DNA of 49,911 nucleotides from NCBI GenBank assembly GCA_900544295.1, contig UQUO01000013.1, positions 1-49,911 on the forward strand, written 5' to 3'. The notes beneath the pieces were generated by a model. It was given only the letters and a program-made list of their open reading frames with translations. It did not search any database and was not told where the DNA came from. Positions 33,235 to 40,658 of this stretch are shown piece by piece. Within the stretch, counting starts at the first letter, position 1; each line of letters starts with the position of its first letter. The position numbers and the translations under genes were made by a program. This DNA is from an uncultured Eubacteriales bacterium (GTDB lineage: Bacteria > Bacillota > Clostridia > Oscillospirales > Oscillospiraceae).

Positions 33235-34511
33235 TAAGGATAATGAAAAGCGGCGAGACCCCGGCCTCGGAGCTCTTTGCGCGGACGGCGTCCGACAGGG
33301 ACGTCTCCGGCACCGTGGCGGAGATAATCGCAAACGTCCGCAAAAACGGCGACGCGGCGCTTATGGAGTATAACGCGAAGTTCGACCGCGCCGAGGGCGT
33401 CGCCCTCGAAGTGACGCCGGAGGAGCTGGAGGCGGCGGTGAAGGCCGTAGACCCGGAGTTCCTGCGCGTCCTGGAGCGCGCGGGCGAGAACATCCGCGCC
33501 TTTCACGAGCGGCAATTGCAGCGCGACTGCATCCTCACGCGGCCGGACGGCTCCATGCTGGGCCAGCGCATCATCCCTATGCAGCGCGTGGGCCTCTACA
33601 TCCCCGGCGGCACGGCGGCCTATCCCTCCTCCGTGCTCATGAACTGCATCCCGGCGAAGATAGCGGGCGTGGACGAGATAGTCATGACCACCCCGGCCTC
33701 GGGCGGGGAGGTGAGCCCTGCCATACTCGCGGCGGCGAAGGTCGCGGGCGTGGACAGGGTGTTCCGCGTCGGCGGGGCGCAGGCCGTCGCTGCCCTGGCC
33801 TACGGCACGGAGACGGTGCCGCGCGTGGACAAGATAGTCGGCCCGGGCAACGCCTTCGTCGCGGAGGCGAAGCGCCAGGTCTTCGGCCAGGTGGCCATAG
33901 ACATGATAGCCGGCCCGAGCGAGATACTCATCGTCGCGGACAGGACCGCGGACCCCGTGTGGCTCGCCGCGGACATGCTCTCGCAGGCCGAGCACGACAG
34001 GCTCGCCACGGCCATCCTCATAACGGACAGCGCCGCCCTCGCGGAAAAGACCGCCGCCGAGCTGGAGGCCCAGCTGGCCGTCCTGCCCCGGCGCGAGATA
34101 GCGGGCGCCTCCATAGAGGCCAACGGCAAGATAATCGTCACGGACGATCTGAGCGAGGCGGTCGATATCGCCAACGAGATAGCGCCGGAGCACCTGGAGC
34201 TGTGTGTGGAGCGGCCCTTTGACTGGCTGGGCCGGGTGCGCAACGCGGGCTCCGTGTTCCTCGGCCACTACTGCCCGGAGCCGCTTGGGGACTACCTCTC
34301 CGGCACGAACCACACCCTGCCCACCATGGGCACCGCGCGCTTTTCCAGCCCCCTGGGCGTGGATGATTTCATAAAGCGCAGCTACTTCTCCTACTATACC
34401 GCCGAGGGCCTGGAATCCGTCGCGGACGACGTGGCGCTCTTCGCGGACACGGAGGGCCTGCACGCGCACGCGGTCTCGGCCACCATCCGGCGAAGGGGGC
34501 GCAGCGAATGA
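33231..34511 (+). CDS. hisD: Histidinol dehydrogenase
   Basis: A 426-residue zinc enzyme that oxidises L-histidinol to L-histidine in two NAD-dependent steps. Conserved blocks are VGLYIPGGTAAYPSSVLMNC, GGAQAVAALAYGTETV, VGPGNAFVAEAKR, AGPSEILIVAD, SQAEHDRLATAILIT, the catalytic Glu-His pair in NEIAPEHLEL, and SGTNHTLPTMGTAR. ATG at 33231 (with GGAGG nine bases before it) overlaps the hisG stop, and its own stop overlaps the hisC start. An in-frame ATG four codons later is an alternative start. Length and motifs are complete. Confidence 0.96.
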   Translation: MIRIMKSGETPASELFARTASDRDVSGTVAEIIANVRKNGDAALMEYNAKFDRAEGVALEVTPEELEAAVKAVDPEFLRVLERAGENIRAFHERQLQRDCILTRPDGSMLGQRIIPMQRVGLYIPGGTAAYPSSVLMNCIPAKIAGVDEIVMTTPASGGEVSPAILAAAKVAGVDRVFRVGGAQAVAALAYGTETVPRVDKIVGPGNAFVAEAKRQVFGQVAIDMIAGPSEILIVADRTADPVWLAADMLSQAEHDRLATAILITDSAALAEKTAAELEAQLAVLPRREIAGASIEANGKIIVTDDLSEAVDIANEIAPEHLELCVERPFDWLGRVRNAGSVFLGHYCPEPLGDYLSGTNHTLPTMGTARFSSPLGVDDFIKRSYFSYYTAEGLESVADDVALFADTEGLHAHAVSATIRRRGRSE

Positions 34512-35563
34512 GCCGCTACCTCGACAGCAAATTCGCCTCCCTTGCGCCCTACGTGCCGGGAGAGCAGCCGAAGGACAGGGAGTATATAAAGCTCAACGCC
34601 AACGAATCGCCCTACCCGCCCTCGCCCTCGGTGCTGGAGGCCCTGCGCACTTCCGAGGCCGCGGCGCTGAACCTCTACCCGGACGCCGCCTGCCGGGAGC
34701 TTAGTTCGCTCATAGCGGCGCAGTTCGGCCTGGGGGAGGGGAACGTCCTGCTCGCCAACGGCTCGGACGACATACTGAATTTCTGCTTTCTCGCCTTCTG
34801 CGAAAAGGGCGTGGTGTTCCCGGACATCAGCTACGGCTTTTACGAGGTTTTCGCGGACCTGTACCACATAGACGCCCTGCGCCCAAAGATGGGCGAGGGC
34901 CTGACGATAGACCCGCGCGACTACACCGGCACGGGCCGCTGCGTCGTCATAGCCAACCCCAACGCCCAGACGGGCGTGGCCCTGCCTCTCGCCGCCGTGG
35001 AGGGCATAGTTAAGGGCAGCCCGGAGAGCGTCGTGGTCGTGGACGAGGCCTACGTGGACTTCGGCGGCGAGACGGCGGCGCCCCTCGTGGAGAAGTACCC
35101 GAACGTCCTCGTCGTGCGCACCTTTTCAAAGTCCGCCTCGCTCGCGGGCGCGCGACTGGGCTACGCCCTGGGCGCCGAGGCGCTCATAGAGGACCTGAAG
35201 AAGCTCAAATACTCCACAAACCCCTACAGCGTGAACCGCACGGCCCTGTGCGCAGGCGCGGCGGCCATCCGTGACTGGGCCTGCTGCGCGGCCAACTGCC
35301 GCCGCATAGCCTTCGAGCGCCGCCGCCTGACTGCGGAGCTCGTGAAGCGCGGCTTCGAGCTGACGGCTTCGAGCGCGAACTTCGTCCTGGCGCGCCCCTG
35401 CCTTATCGGCGCGCGGGAGTATATGGAGTCGCTCCGGGAGCACGGCATCCTCATCCGCTACCTGGGCGGCGCGCTCTCGGACTGGGTGCGCATAACGATA
35501 GGCACGCCGGAGCAGATGGACGCGCTGCTCGCGGCCACGGACGAGATACTGAAACGGAGCTGA
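34508..35563 (+). CDS. hisC: Histidinol-phosphate aminotransferase
   Basis: A 351-residue fold-type I PLP enzyme that forms histidinol phosphate from imidazole acetol phosphate and glutamate. The N-terminal IKLNANESPYPPSPSV is typical; the PLP site shows NGSDDILNFCF, NPNAQTGVALPLA, VVDEAYVDFG and the Schiff-base lysine K208 in RTFSKSASLAGARLGYALG. ATG at 34508 overlaps the hisD stop. It is followed after four bases by hisB. In the NPNAQTG motif the more usual NPNNPTG carries Ala-Gln in place of Asn-Pro, a known kind of variation in HisC. Confidence 0.95.
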   Translation: MSRYLDSKFASLAPYVPGEQPKDREYIKLNANESPYPPSPSVLEALRTSEAAALNLYPDAACRELSSLIAAQFGLGEGNVLLANGSDDILNFCFLAFCEKGVVFPDISYGFYEVFADLYHIDALRPKMGEGLTIDPRDYTGTGRCVVIANPNAQTGVALPLAAVEGIVKGSPESVVVVDEAYVDFGGETAAPLVEKYPNVLVVRTFSKSASLAGARLGYALGAEALIEDLKKLKYSTNPYSVNRTALCAGAAAIRDWACCAANCRRIAFERRRLTAELVKRGFELTASSANFVLARPCLIGAREYMESLREHGILIRYLGGALSDWVRITIGTPEQMDALLAATDEILKRS

Positions 35564-35567
35564 GAGA

Positions 35568-36146
35568 ATGAGACACAGTGAAGTGAGCCGCGAGACCGCG
35601 GAGACCGCCGTGAAGCTGAGCCTTGAGCTCGACGGTTCCGGCCGCGCCGAGGTGCATACCGGCGTCGGCTTCCTCGACCACATGCTGACGCTCTTCGCCT
35701 GCCACGGCGGTTTCGACCTGGCGGTCAGCTGCAAGGGCGACCTGGAGGTGGACGCACACCACAGCGTGGAGGACGTCGGCCTCTGCCTTGGCGCAGCAAT
35801 AGCCCAGGCCCTGGGCAAAAAGCGCGGCATAAACCGCTACGGCCACATCATCCTGCCCATGGACGAGGCGCTCATCCTCTGCGCCGTGGACCTCTCGGGC
35901 CGGCCCTGCCTGCGCTACACGGCGCAGCTGCCCGCGCAGAAGGTGGGAGACTTCGACACGGAGCTGGCGCAGGAGTTTTTCCAGGCCCTGGCGAACACCG
36001 CGCTCATGAGCCTGCACATCCGGCAGCTGGACGGCGTGAACACGCACCACATCATAGAGGGCATGTTCAAGGCCCTGGGCCGCGCCCTGCGCGAGGCCGT
36101 GGCCGTGACGGGCGGCGCCCTGCCCTCGACTAAGGGGGTGCTCTGA
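35568..36146 (+). CDS. hisB: Imidazoleglycerol-phosphate dehydratase
   Basis: A 192-residue manganese enzyme that dehydrates imidazole glycerol phosphate. The duplicated half motifs carrying the metal histidines are GFLDHMLTLFACHGGFDL, DAHHSVEDVGLCLG and NTHHIIEGMFKALGRALR. It is the monofunctional form, without the histidinol-phosphatase domain seen in enterobacteria, so a separate phosphatase must exist elsewhere; none is visible in this operon. ATG at 35568 has GGAG eight to nine bases upstream. Its stop overlaps the hisH start (TGATG). Confidence 0.96.
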   Translation: MRHSEVSRETAETAVKLSLELDGSGRAEVHTGVGFLDHMLTLFACHGGFDLAVSCKGDLEVDAHHSVEDVGLCLGAAIAQALGKKRGINRYGHIILPMDEALILCAVDLSGRPCLRYTAQLPAQKVGDFDTELAQEFFQALANTALMSLHIRQLDGVNTHHIIEGMFKALGRALREAVAVTGGALPSTKGVL

Positions 36147-36760
36147 TGGTAGCCATCATCGACTACGGCGTGGGCAACCTCTTCTCCCTGCGTTCCTCCT
36201 TCGCCGCCATAGGCGAGCAGGCCGAGGTCACGGGCGACGCTGCGCGCATAGCGCAGGCCAACCGGGTCATCCTCCCCGGCGTCGGCGCCTTTGCGGATGC
36301 CTATGACAAGCTCTGCGAGAGCGGCATGGACGAGGCCGTGCGCCGCGCGGTGAAGTCCGGCAAGCCCGTCATGGGCATCTGCCTGGGCATGCAGCTGCTC
36401 TTCGAGCGGAGCTATGAGTACGGCGAGCACCCCGGTCTCGGCCTGCTGGAGGGCGAGGTCGTGGGCATGGAGGGCAGGCTCCCCGGGGGCCTCGCCATCC
36501 CGCATATAGGCTGGAACGCGCTCAGAATAAAGCGCCCCGGCGGCGTGCTCAAATACGTGGAGGAGGGCGACTGCGTCTATTTCGTCCACAGCTACTACGC
36601 GGAAAACTGCGCCGCGAGCCTGACCGCCACGGCGGAGTACGGCCTGGAGCTCACCGCCGCCGTGCAGCGGGAGAACCTATACGGCTGCCAGTTCCACCCG
36701 GAGAAGAGCGGGAAGGTCGGCCTCGGCATCCTGCGCGCCTTCTGCGAGCTGGAGGGCTGA
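36146..36760 (+). CDS. hisH: Imidazole glycerol phosphate synthase, glutaminase subunit
   Basis: A 204-residue class I glutamine amidotransferase that feeds ammonia to HisF. The nucleophile is C79 in GICLGMQLLF, and the His/Glu of the triad are H184 and E186 in QFHPEKSG. The N-terminus MVAIIDYGVGNLFSLRSSF is standard. ATG at 36146 overlaps the hisB stop. It is separated from its partner hisF by hisA, the usual H-A-F order. Confidence 0.96.
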   Translation: MVAIIDYGVGNLFSLRSSFAAIGEQAEVTGDAARIAQANRVILPGVGAFADAYDKLCESGMDEAVRRAVKSGKPVMGICLGMQLLFERSYEYGEHPGLGLLEGEVVGMEGRLPGGLAIPHIGWNALRIKRPGGVLKYVEEGDCVYFVHSYYAENCAASLTATAEYGLELTAAVQRENLYGCQFHPEKSGKVGLGILRAFCELEG

Positions 36761-36763
36761 GAC

Positions 36764-37477
36764 ATGCTGATATTTCCTGCCATAGACCTCTACGAGGGCC
36801 GGGCCGTCCGGCTATACAAGGGCAACTACGACGAGATGACCGTGTACAGCGATGACCCCGTCGCCGTCGCGAGGGATTTCAAGGCCAGGGGCGCAGCGCA
36901 GATGCACACGGTCGATCTGGAGGGCGCGCGCGACGGCGGCACGCCTAACCTGGGCATAATAGAGCGCATTACGGCCGAAACGGGCCTTTTTGTCGAGTGC
37001 GGAGGCGGACTGCGGGACATGGAGGCCATAGACCGGGCCTTCGCCGCGGGCGTGGGCCGCGTCATTCTCGGCACCGCCGCGGTGAGCGACGAGCGTCTGC
37101 TGGCCGGCGCGGTGCAGAAATACGGCGAGAAGATAGCCGTCGGCGCGGACCTGCGGGACGGCAGGGTCGCCATCAGGGGCTGGCGCGAGGACTCCGGCCT
37201 CACGGCGGAGGACTTTTTACGGCGCATCGAGGCCCTGGGCGTGCGGACGGTCATCTGCACGGATATTTCCCGGGACGGGGCCATGCGCGGCGCGAACGCG
37301 GAGCTGTATGAGCGCCTGCAAAGGGACTTCGGCCTGGAGCTCATCGCCTCCGGCGGCGTCTCAAGCCTGGAGGATGTGCGGCGGCTCCGGACCCTGGGGC
37401 TCTACGGGGCCATAATCGGCAAGGCCTACTACACGGGGGACATAGACCTCCGGGAAGCGGTGGAGGCGGCGAGATGA
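36764..37477 (+). CDS. hisA: ProFAR isomerase
   Basis: A 237-residue TIM-barrel isomerase that opens the ribose ring of ProFAR to PRFAR. The catalytic aspartates lie in FPAIDLYEG (D8) and in GADLRDGRVAIRGW. Phosphate-binding loops VECGGGLRDM and ASGGVSSLEDV are seen in both halves of the barrel. ATG at 36764 follows GGAGG by eight bases, three bases after hisH, and the TGA stop overlaps the hisF start. A PriA-type dual HisA/TrpF role is an Actinobacterial trait and not expected here. Confidence 0.95.
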   Translation: MLIFPAIDLYEGRAVRLYKGNYDEMTVYSDDPVAVARDFKARGAAQMHTVDLEGARDGGTPNLGIIERITAETGLFVECGGGLRDMEAIDRAFAAGVGRVILGTAAVSDERLLAGAVQKYGEKIAVGADLRDGRVAIRGWREDSGLTAEDFLRRIEALGVRTVICTDISRDGAMRGANAELYERLQRDFGLELIASGGVSSLEDVRRLRTLGLYGAIIGKAYYTGDIDLREAVEAAR

Positions 37478-38232
37478 TAACAAAGCGGATAATCCCCTGC
37501 CTGGACGTGAAGGACGGCAGGGTCGTAAAGGGAGTGAACTTTCTCGGCCTGCGGGACGTGAACTCCCCGGTGGAGCTGGCCGCCTACTACTCCGACTGCG
37601 GCGCGGACGAGCTGGTGTTCTACGACATCACCGCCTCCGCCGAGGGCCGGAAGCTCTTCACGGACATCCTGCGCGAGGTGGCCTCGACCATCTTCATCCC
37701 CCTGACCGTGGGCGGCGGCATTTCCAGCCTGGAGGACTTCGACCGCGTGCTCAAGTGCGGCGCGGACAAGGTCAGCGTGAACTCGGGCGCCATCCGGGAC
37801 CCGGAGCTCATAAAGAGGGCCGCGCGGCGCTACGGGGACCAGTGCGTAGTGCTCTCGGCGGACATAAAGCGCGTGGACGGGCAGTTCCGCGTCTTCGCGC
37901 GCGGCGGCCGGGACGATACGGGCATAGAGGCCATAGGCTGGGTGAAAAAGTGCGTCGCGCTCGGCGCGGGCGAGGTCGTTGTGAACTCCATAGATACGGA
38001 CGGCGTCAAGGGCGGCTTCGACCTGCCCATGCTGGAAGCGGTCTGCGAGGCTGTGAGCGTGCCGGTCATCGCCTCGGGCGGCGCGGGCCGGGCGGAGGAC
38101 TTCACGGAGCTCTTCCGCAAGGTCCCGGATGTGAGCGCGGGCCTTGCCGCGTCCATCTTCCACTTCGGTGAGGTGAAAATACCGGAGCTGAAGGCCCAGC
38201 TCCGGCAAAACGGTATAAATGTGAGGCTGTAA
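37474..38232 (+). CDS. hisF: Imidazole glycerol phosphate synthase, cyclase subunit
   Basis: A 252-residue TIM barrel that uses ammonia from HisH to form imidazole glycerol phosphate and AICAR. Catalytic aspartates are D11 in IIPCLDVKDGRVVKGVNF and the aspartate in VVLSADIKRVDG; phosphate loops are TVGGGISSLEDF and IASGGAGRAEDF. GAIRDPELI and NSIDTDGVKGGFD are typical. ATG at 37474 overlaps the hisA stop. Released AICAR links the pathway to purine synthesis. Confidence 0.97.
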   Translation: MITKRIIPCLDVKDGRVVKGVNFLGLRDVNSPVELAAYYSDCGADELVFYDITASAEGRKLFTDILREVASTIFIPLTVGGGISSLEDFDRVLKCGADKVSVNSGAIRDPELIKRAARRYGDQCVVLSADIKRVDGQFRVFARGGRDDTGIEAIGWVKKCVALGAGEVVVNSIDTDGVKGGFDLPMLEAVCEAVSVPVIASGGAGRAEDFTELFRKVPDVSAGLAASIFHFGEVKIPELKAQLRQNGINVRL

Positions 38233-38233
38233 T

Positions 38234-38878
38234 ATGGATCTGGACAAGCTGAAATTTGACGAGCGGGGCCTCATCCCCGCCATAGTTGTGGACGCGGAGA
38301 ACAAAAAGGTGCTCACCCTGGCCTACATGAACCGGGAGAGCCTGGAGATATCCATGCGCGAGGGCCGCACCTGCTTCTGGAGCCGGAGCCGCAGGGAGCT
38401 CTGGCGCAAGGGCGAGACGAGCGGCAATGTTCAGCGCATAGTTTCCATCACCGCGGACTGCGATATGGACGCCCTGGTCGTGAAGGTCGAGAAGGCGGGT
38501 CCCGCCTGCCACACGGGGGCCGAAAGCTGCTTCTTCAACCCCGTTTACGAGAGCGATGAACTATCAGAATTTTCCATCGACGCTTTATACTCCCTGCTCG
38601 AAGGCCGCAAGGCCGAGCAGCCGGAGGGCAGCTACACGACCTATCTTTTCCAAAAGGGCCTGGACAAGATACTTAAAAAAGTTGGCGAGGAATCGACCGA
38701 GGTCATCATCGCCGGGCACGCCAGAGACAGGCGCGAGACGGTGTACGAGATAGCCGACCTCGCCTACCACGTCATGGTACTCATGGTCGAGCTTGGTATA
38801 AGCCCGGAGGAGGTCCGGCGCGAGCTGGCCTCCCGTCACGTTATAGACCACAAGGTGAAGCAGGAGAAGATGACCTGA
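38234..38878 (+). CDS. hisI: Phosphoribosyl-AMP cyclohydrolase / phosphoribosyl-ATP diphosphatase
   Basis: A 214-residue two-domain protein (HisIE) that carries steps two and three of the pathway. The N-terminal cyclohydrolase has LTLAYMNRESLEISM, TCFWSRSRRELWRKGETS, the metal site ITADCDMDALVV and GPACHTGAESCFF. The C-terminal MazG-like diphosphatase starts near residue 115 and shows YTTYLFQKGLDKILKKVGEE and DLAYHVMVLMVE. ATG at 38234 lies one base after the hisF stop. It is the last gene of the operon, closed by a strong terminator. With it every step except histidinol-phosphate phosphatase and PRPP synthesis is present here. Confidence 0.95.
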   Translation: MDLDKLKFDERGLIPAIVVDAENKKVLTLAYMNRESLEISMREGRTCFWSRSRRELWRKGETSGNVQRIVSITADCDMDALVVKVEKAGPACHTGAESCFFNPVYESDELSEFSIDALYSLLEGRKAEQPEGSYTTYLFQKGLDKILKKVGEESTEVIIAGHARDRRETVYEIADLAYHVMVLMVELGISPEEVRRELASRHVIDHKVKQEKMT

Positions 38879-38890
38879 GCGCATAAAATA

Positions 38891-38935
38891 AAAGAAGACA
38901 GAGCTGACCTTTCCGGCTGGCTCTGTCTTCTTTTT
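38891..38935. terminator. Terminator of the his operon
   Basis: A 14-bp perfect stem (38891-38904 with 38920-38933) continues into a T-tract on the plus strand. The A-rich start of the stem can serve the converging abrB gene as well. Confidence 0.9.
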
Positions 38936-38951
38936 CGCACTCTCGCGCAGA

Positions 38952-39197
38952 TCAGATCTTCTCCTCAAGCATCCTGATGCAGTCGGAGCAGACGTTCTTT
39001 CCGCGATAGGAGACTATGTCCTTGGCGCTGTCACAGAAGATGCACGCGGGCTGATACTTTCTGAGTATGATAGCATCGCCCTCGATGTAAATCTCCATCG
39101 AGTCCTTCTCGGCAATATCGAGCGTCCTTCTCAGCTCTATAGGAAGCACGATGCGGCCGAGCTCGTCCACCTTTCTTACGATCCCGGTTGATTTCAT
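38952..39197 (-). CDS. abrB: AbrB/SpoVT family transition-state regulator
   Basis: An 81-residue DNA-binding protein. Residues 1-45 form the swapped-hairpin domain (STGIVRKVDELGRIVLPIEL, RRTLDIAEKDSMEIYIEG), very close to AbrB of Bacillus and Clostridium. The C-terminal part has C52-x2-C55 and C70-x2-C73 (ACIFC, NVCSDC), a probable zinc ribbon found in Clostridial AbrB proteins. Such regulators repress stationary-phase and sporulation genes during growth. ATG at 39197 has GGAGG seven to eight bases upstream. Its promoter contains a palindrome between -35 and -10, a possible autoregulatory site. It is divergent from spmA. Confidence 0.92.
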   Translation of the reverse strand: MKSTGIVRKVDELGRIVLPIELRRTLDIAEKDSMEIYIEGDAIILRKYQPACIFCDSAKDIVSYRGKNVCSDCIRMLEEKI

Positions 39198-39243
39198 TAA
39201 ATTCCCTCCAAATCTGCCGTGTTCCCGTACACAGCACTAAGAA

Positions 39244-39272
39244 ATTATATATGAAATTTTTCATAAAGTCAA
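39244..39272 (-). promoter_or_regulatory. Promoter of abrB with palindrome in the spacer
   Basis: TTGACT (39272-39267), 17-base spacer and TATAAT (39249-39244) on the minus strand. The spacer is almost wholly a 16-bp palindrome, TATGAAA-TT-TTTCATA (39250-39265), on which a regulator such as AbrB could sit. Confidence 0.75.
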
Positions 39273-39343
39273 CACGCCCGGAATATTTATACACGAGGAA
39301 ATCTAACAATTAACGAGCGGCGCGATTGGGAGGAATGAACAAT

Positions 39344-39922
39344 ATGTCTAAAATGTGGGCGGCTGCCCTGGTCGTGTCCATCGTGTGCGGGGCGCTTAGC
39401 GGGAGAGGGGCAGAAACGGGCCTGGCTGCGCTGGAGGGCGCGCCCGCCGCCGTGCAGGTAATAATTGGGACAGGCGGTCTTATCTGCCTATGGTGCGGGG
39501 TCATGGAGGTCATGCGCCGCTCCGGGGTCATGTCGGCGCTGTCGAGGCTGCTGCGGCCGGTGCTTGGCCGGCTTTTCCCCCGCGCAGCTCGGGACACGGA
39601 GACGCTGGACGCGCTGGCGGCGAACGTCTCGGCCAACTTCCTCGGCCTCGGCAACGCAGCGACGCCCATGGGCATAAAGGCCGCGCAGGGTATGGCGCGC
39701 CTCTCGGAGCGGCCCGGCACGGCGGGGAAGGAGCTGTGTCTGCTGGTGGTGCTGAACACGGCCTCCATACAGCTACTTCCGACCACGGCGGCAGCCCTGC
39801 GCGCGTCTTACGGCTCGGCCTCTCCCTTTGATATCCTGCCGGCTGTGTGGATAAGCTCCGCCCTGTCCGTGACGGCCGGACTGTGCGCGGCGGCGCTGCT
39901 GGCGCGGCTCTGCGGCGAATGA
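39344..39922 (+). CDS. spmA: Spore maturation protein A
   Basis: A 192-residue membrane protein of the nucleoside-recognition (Gate) domain family. In Bacillus, SpmA and SpmB are needed for full dehydration of the spore core. Seen here: an N-terminal membrane segment (WAAALVVSIVCGALSG), VIIGTGGLICLWCGVMEVMR, NVSANFLGLGNAATPMGIKA and LLVVLNTASIQLLP, all typical. ATG at 39344, ten bases after GGAGG, is preferred; ATG at 39335 is too near the ribosome site. Its stop overlaps the spmB start. No SigA promoter is evident, which fits control by a sporulation sigma factor, though I cannot define the site. Strong evidence that the host forms spores or descends from spore-formers. Confidence 0.9.
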   Translation: MSKMWAAALVVSIVCGALSGRGAETGLAALEGAPAAVQVIIGTGGLICLWCGVMEVMRRSGVMSALSRLLRPVLGRLFPRAARDTETLDALAANVSANFLGLGNAATPMGIKAAQGMARLSERPGTAGKELCLLVVLNTASIQLLPTTAAALRASYGSASPFDILPAVWISSALSVTAGLCAAALLARLCGE

Positions 39923-40449
39923 GCGCGCTTGCAGATATGGCGGCGGCCCTCGTCATTGCCGGCGCGGCGCTCTGGGGCGTGCTCTCGGGCACGGATGTGT
40001 TCCAGGCCATGCTGGACGGGGTGGCGGAGGGCCTCCGGACGCTCCTGCGCATTTTTCCCTCGCTCGTAGCGCTGCTGACGGCGGTGTATATGCTCCGGGC
40101 CTCGGGCGCGCTGGAACTGCTGACGAACCTGCTTTCTCCGCTGCTGGGGCTTCTGGGCATCCCGCCCGAAACGGCGCCGCTCATGCTGCTGCGGCCCGTG
40201 TCTGGCTCCGGCGCCCTGGCCGCGGCTACGGAGCTCATGGCGCAGTACGGCCCGGATTCATATATAGGCCGCACCGCCGCCGTCATGCTCGGCTCGACGG
40301 AGACCACATTCTACGTCATCGCCGTCTACTTCGGCGCGGCGGGGATAAAGCACACCCGCTGGGCCGTGCCCGCCGCCCTGTGCGCGGATGTCGTGGGCTT
40401 TGCAGCCTCCGCCTTTGCCGTCCGCCTGCTCTGGGGCGGGACTTTGTGA
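39919..40449 (+). CDS. spmB: Spore maturation protein B
   Basis: A 176-residue partner of SpmA from the same Gate-domain family. Membrane segments are seen at ADMAAALVIAGAALWGVLSG, LLRIFPSLVALLTAVYMLRA and in the C-terminal third (TTFYVIAVYFGAAG, VPAALCADVVGFAASAFAV); the conserved core is LLRPVSGSGALAAATELM and GSTETTFYV. ATG at 39919 overlaps the spmA stop codon, so the two are coupled. DacB, the third gene of the Bacillus operon, is not present here. Confidence 0.9.
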   Translation: MSALADMAAALVIAGAALWGVLSGTDVFQAMLDGVAEGLRTLLRIFPSLVALLTAVYMLRASGALELLTNLLSPLLGLLGIPPETAPLMLLRPVSGSGALAAATELMAQYGPDSYIGRTAAVMLGSTETTFYVIAVYFGAAGIKHTRWAVPAALCADVVGFAASAFAVRLLWGGTL

Positions 40450-40477
40450 AAAATTTGTGTAAAATCTGCAAAAGCCC

Positions 40478-40506
40478 TTTACAAATCGGAAAAGCTGTGC
40501 TATCAT
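40478..40506 (+). promoter_or_regulatory. Promoter of a small RNA
   Basis: TTTACA (40478-40483), 17-base spacer and TATCAT (40501-40506), starting 28 bases after spmB. No reading frame with a ribosome site follows before the terminator at 40585-40609. Confidence 0.7.
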
Positions 40507-40512
40507 TCATAT

Positions 40513-40609
40513 GCTTTGTTAAATGTGTAACATTTAATTTTGCATGTCTCCTCTCATTAAATCTCATTTCTCTCTCCCCAAAGGACGTCCGCGAAAGCGG
40601 GCGTTTTTT
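40513..40609 (+). ncRNA. Candidate small RNA of about 97 nt with CU-rich single-stranded core
   Basis: A promoter at 40478-40506 and a terminator at 40585-40609 bracket a short transcript. It has a 5' hairpin, TTAAATGT-GTA-ACATTTAA (40519-40537), then an apparently unpaired pyrimidine-rich stretch with TCTCCTCTC (40547-40555) and TTTCTCTCTCCCC (40567-40579), then the terminator hairpin. CU-rich tracts of this kind can pair with GGAG ribosome sites, as in RsaE/RoxS-type Firmicute small RNAs. No open frame in it has a ribosome site. It is not one of the common RNAs I can recognise (6S, SRP, tmRNA, RNase P). A cleavage or degradation remnant of a longer transcript is the alternative. Confidence 0.55.
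40585..40609 (+). terminator. Terminator of the small RNA (and spmAB readthrough)
   Basis: ACGTCCGC-GAAA-GCGGGCGT (one T.G wobble) followed by six T at 40604-40609. Confidence 0.88.
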
Positions 40610-40615
40610 GGTATT

Positions 40616-40648
40616 AAAAAGGCGCCCGGCTTTTGGCCGGGCGCCTTT
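40616..40648 (-). terminator. Terminator of ribU
   Basis: A 13-bp stem (40648-40636 with 40630-40618) followed on the minus strand by TTTTT, 10 bases past the ribU stop. Confidence 0.88.
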
Positions 40649-40658
40649 GCGTTTCTGT

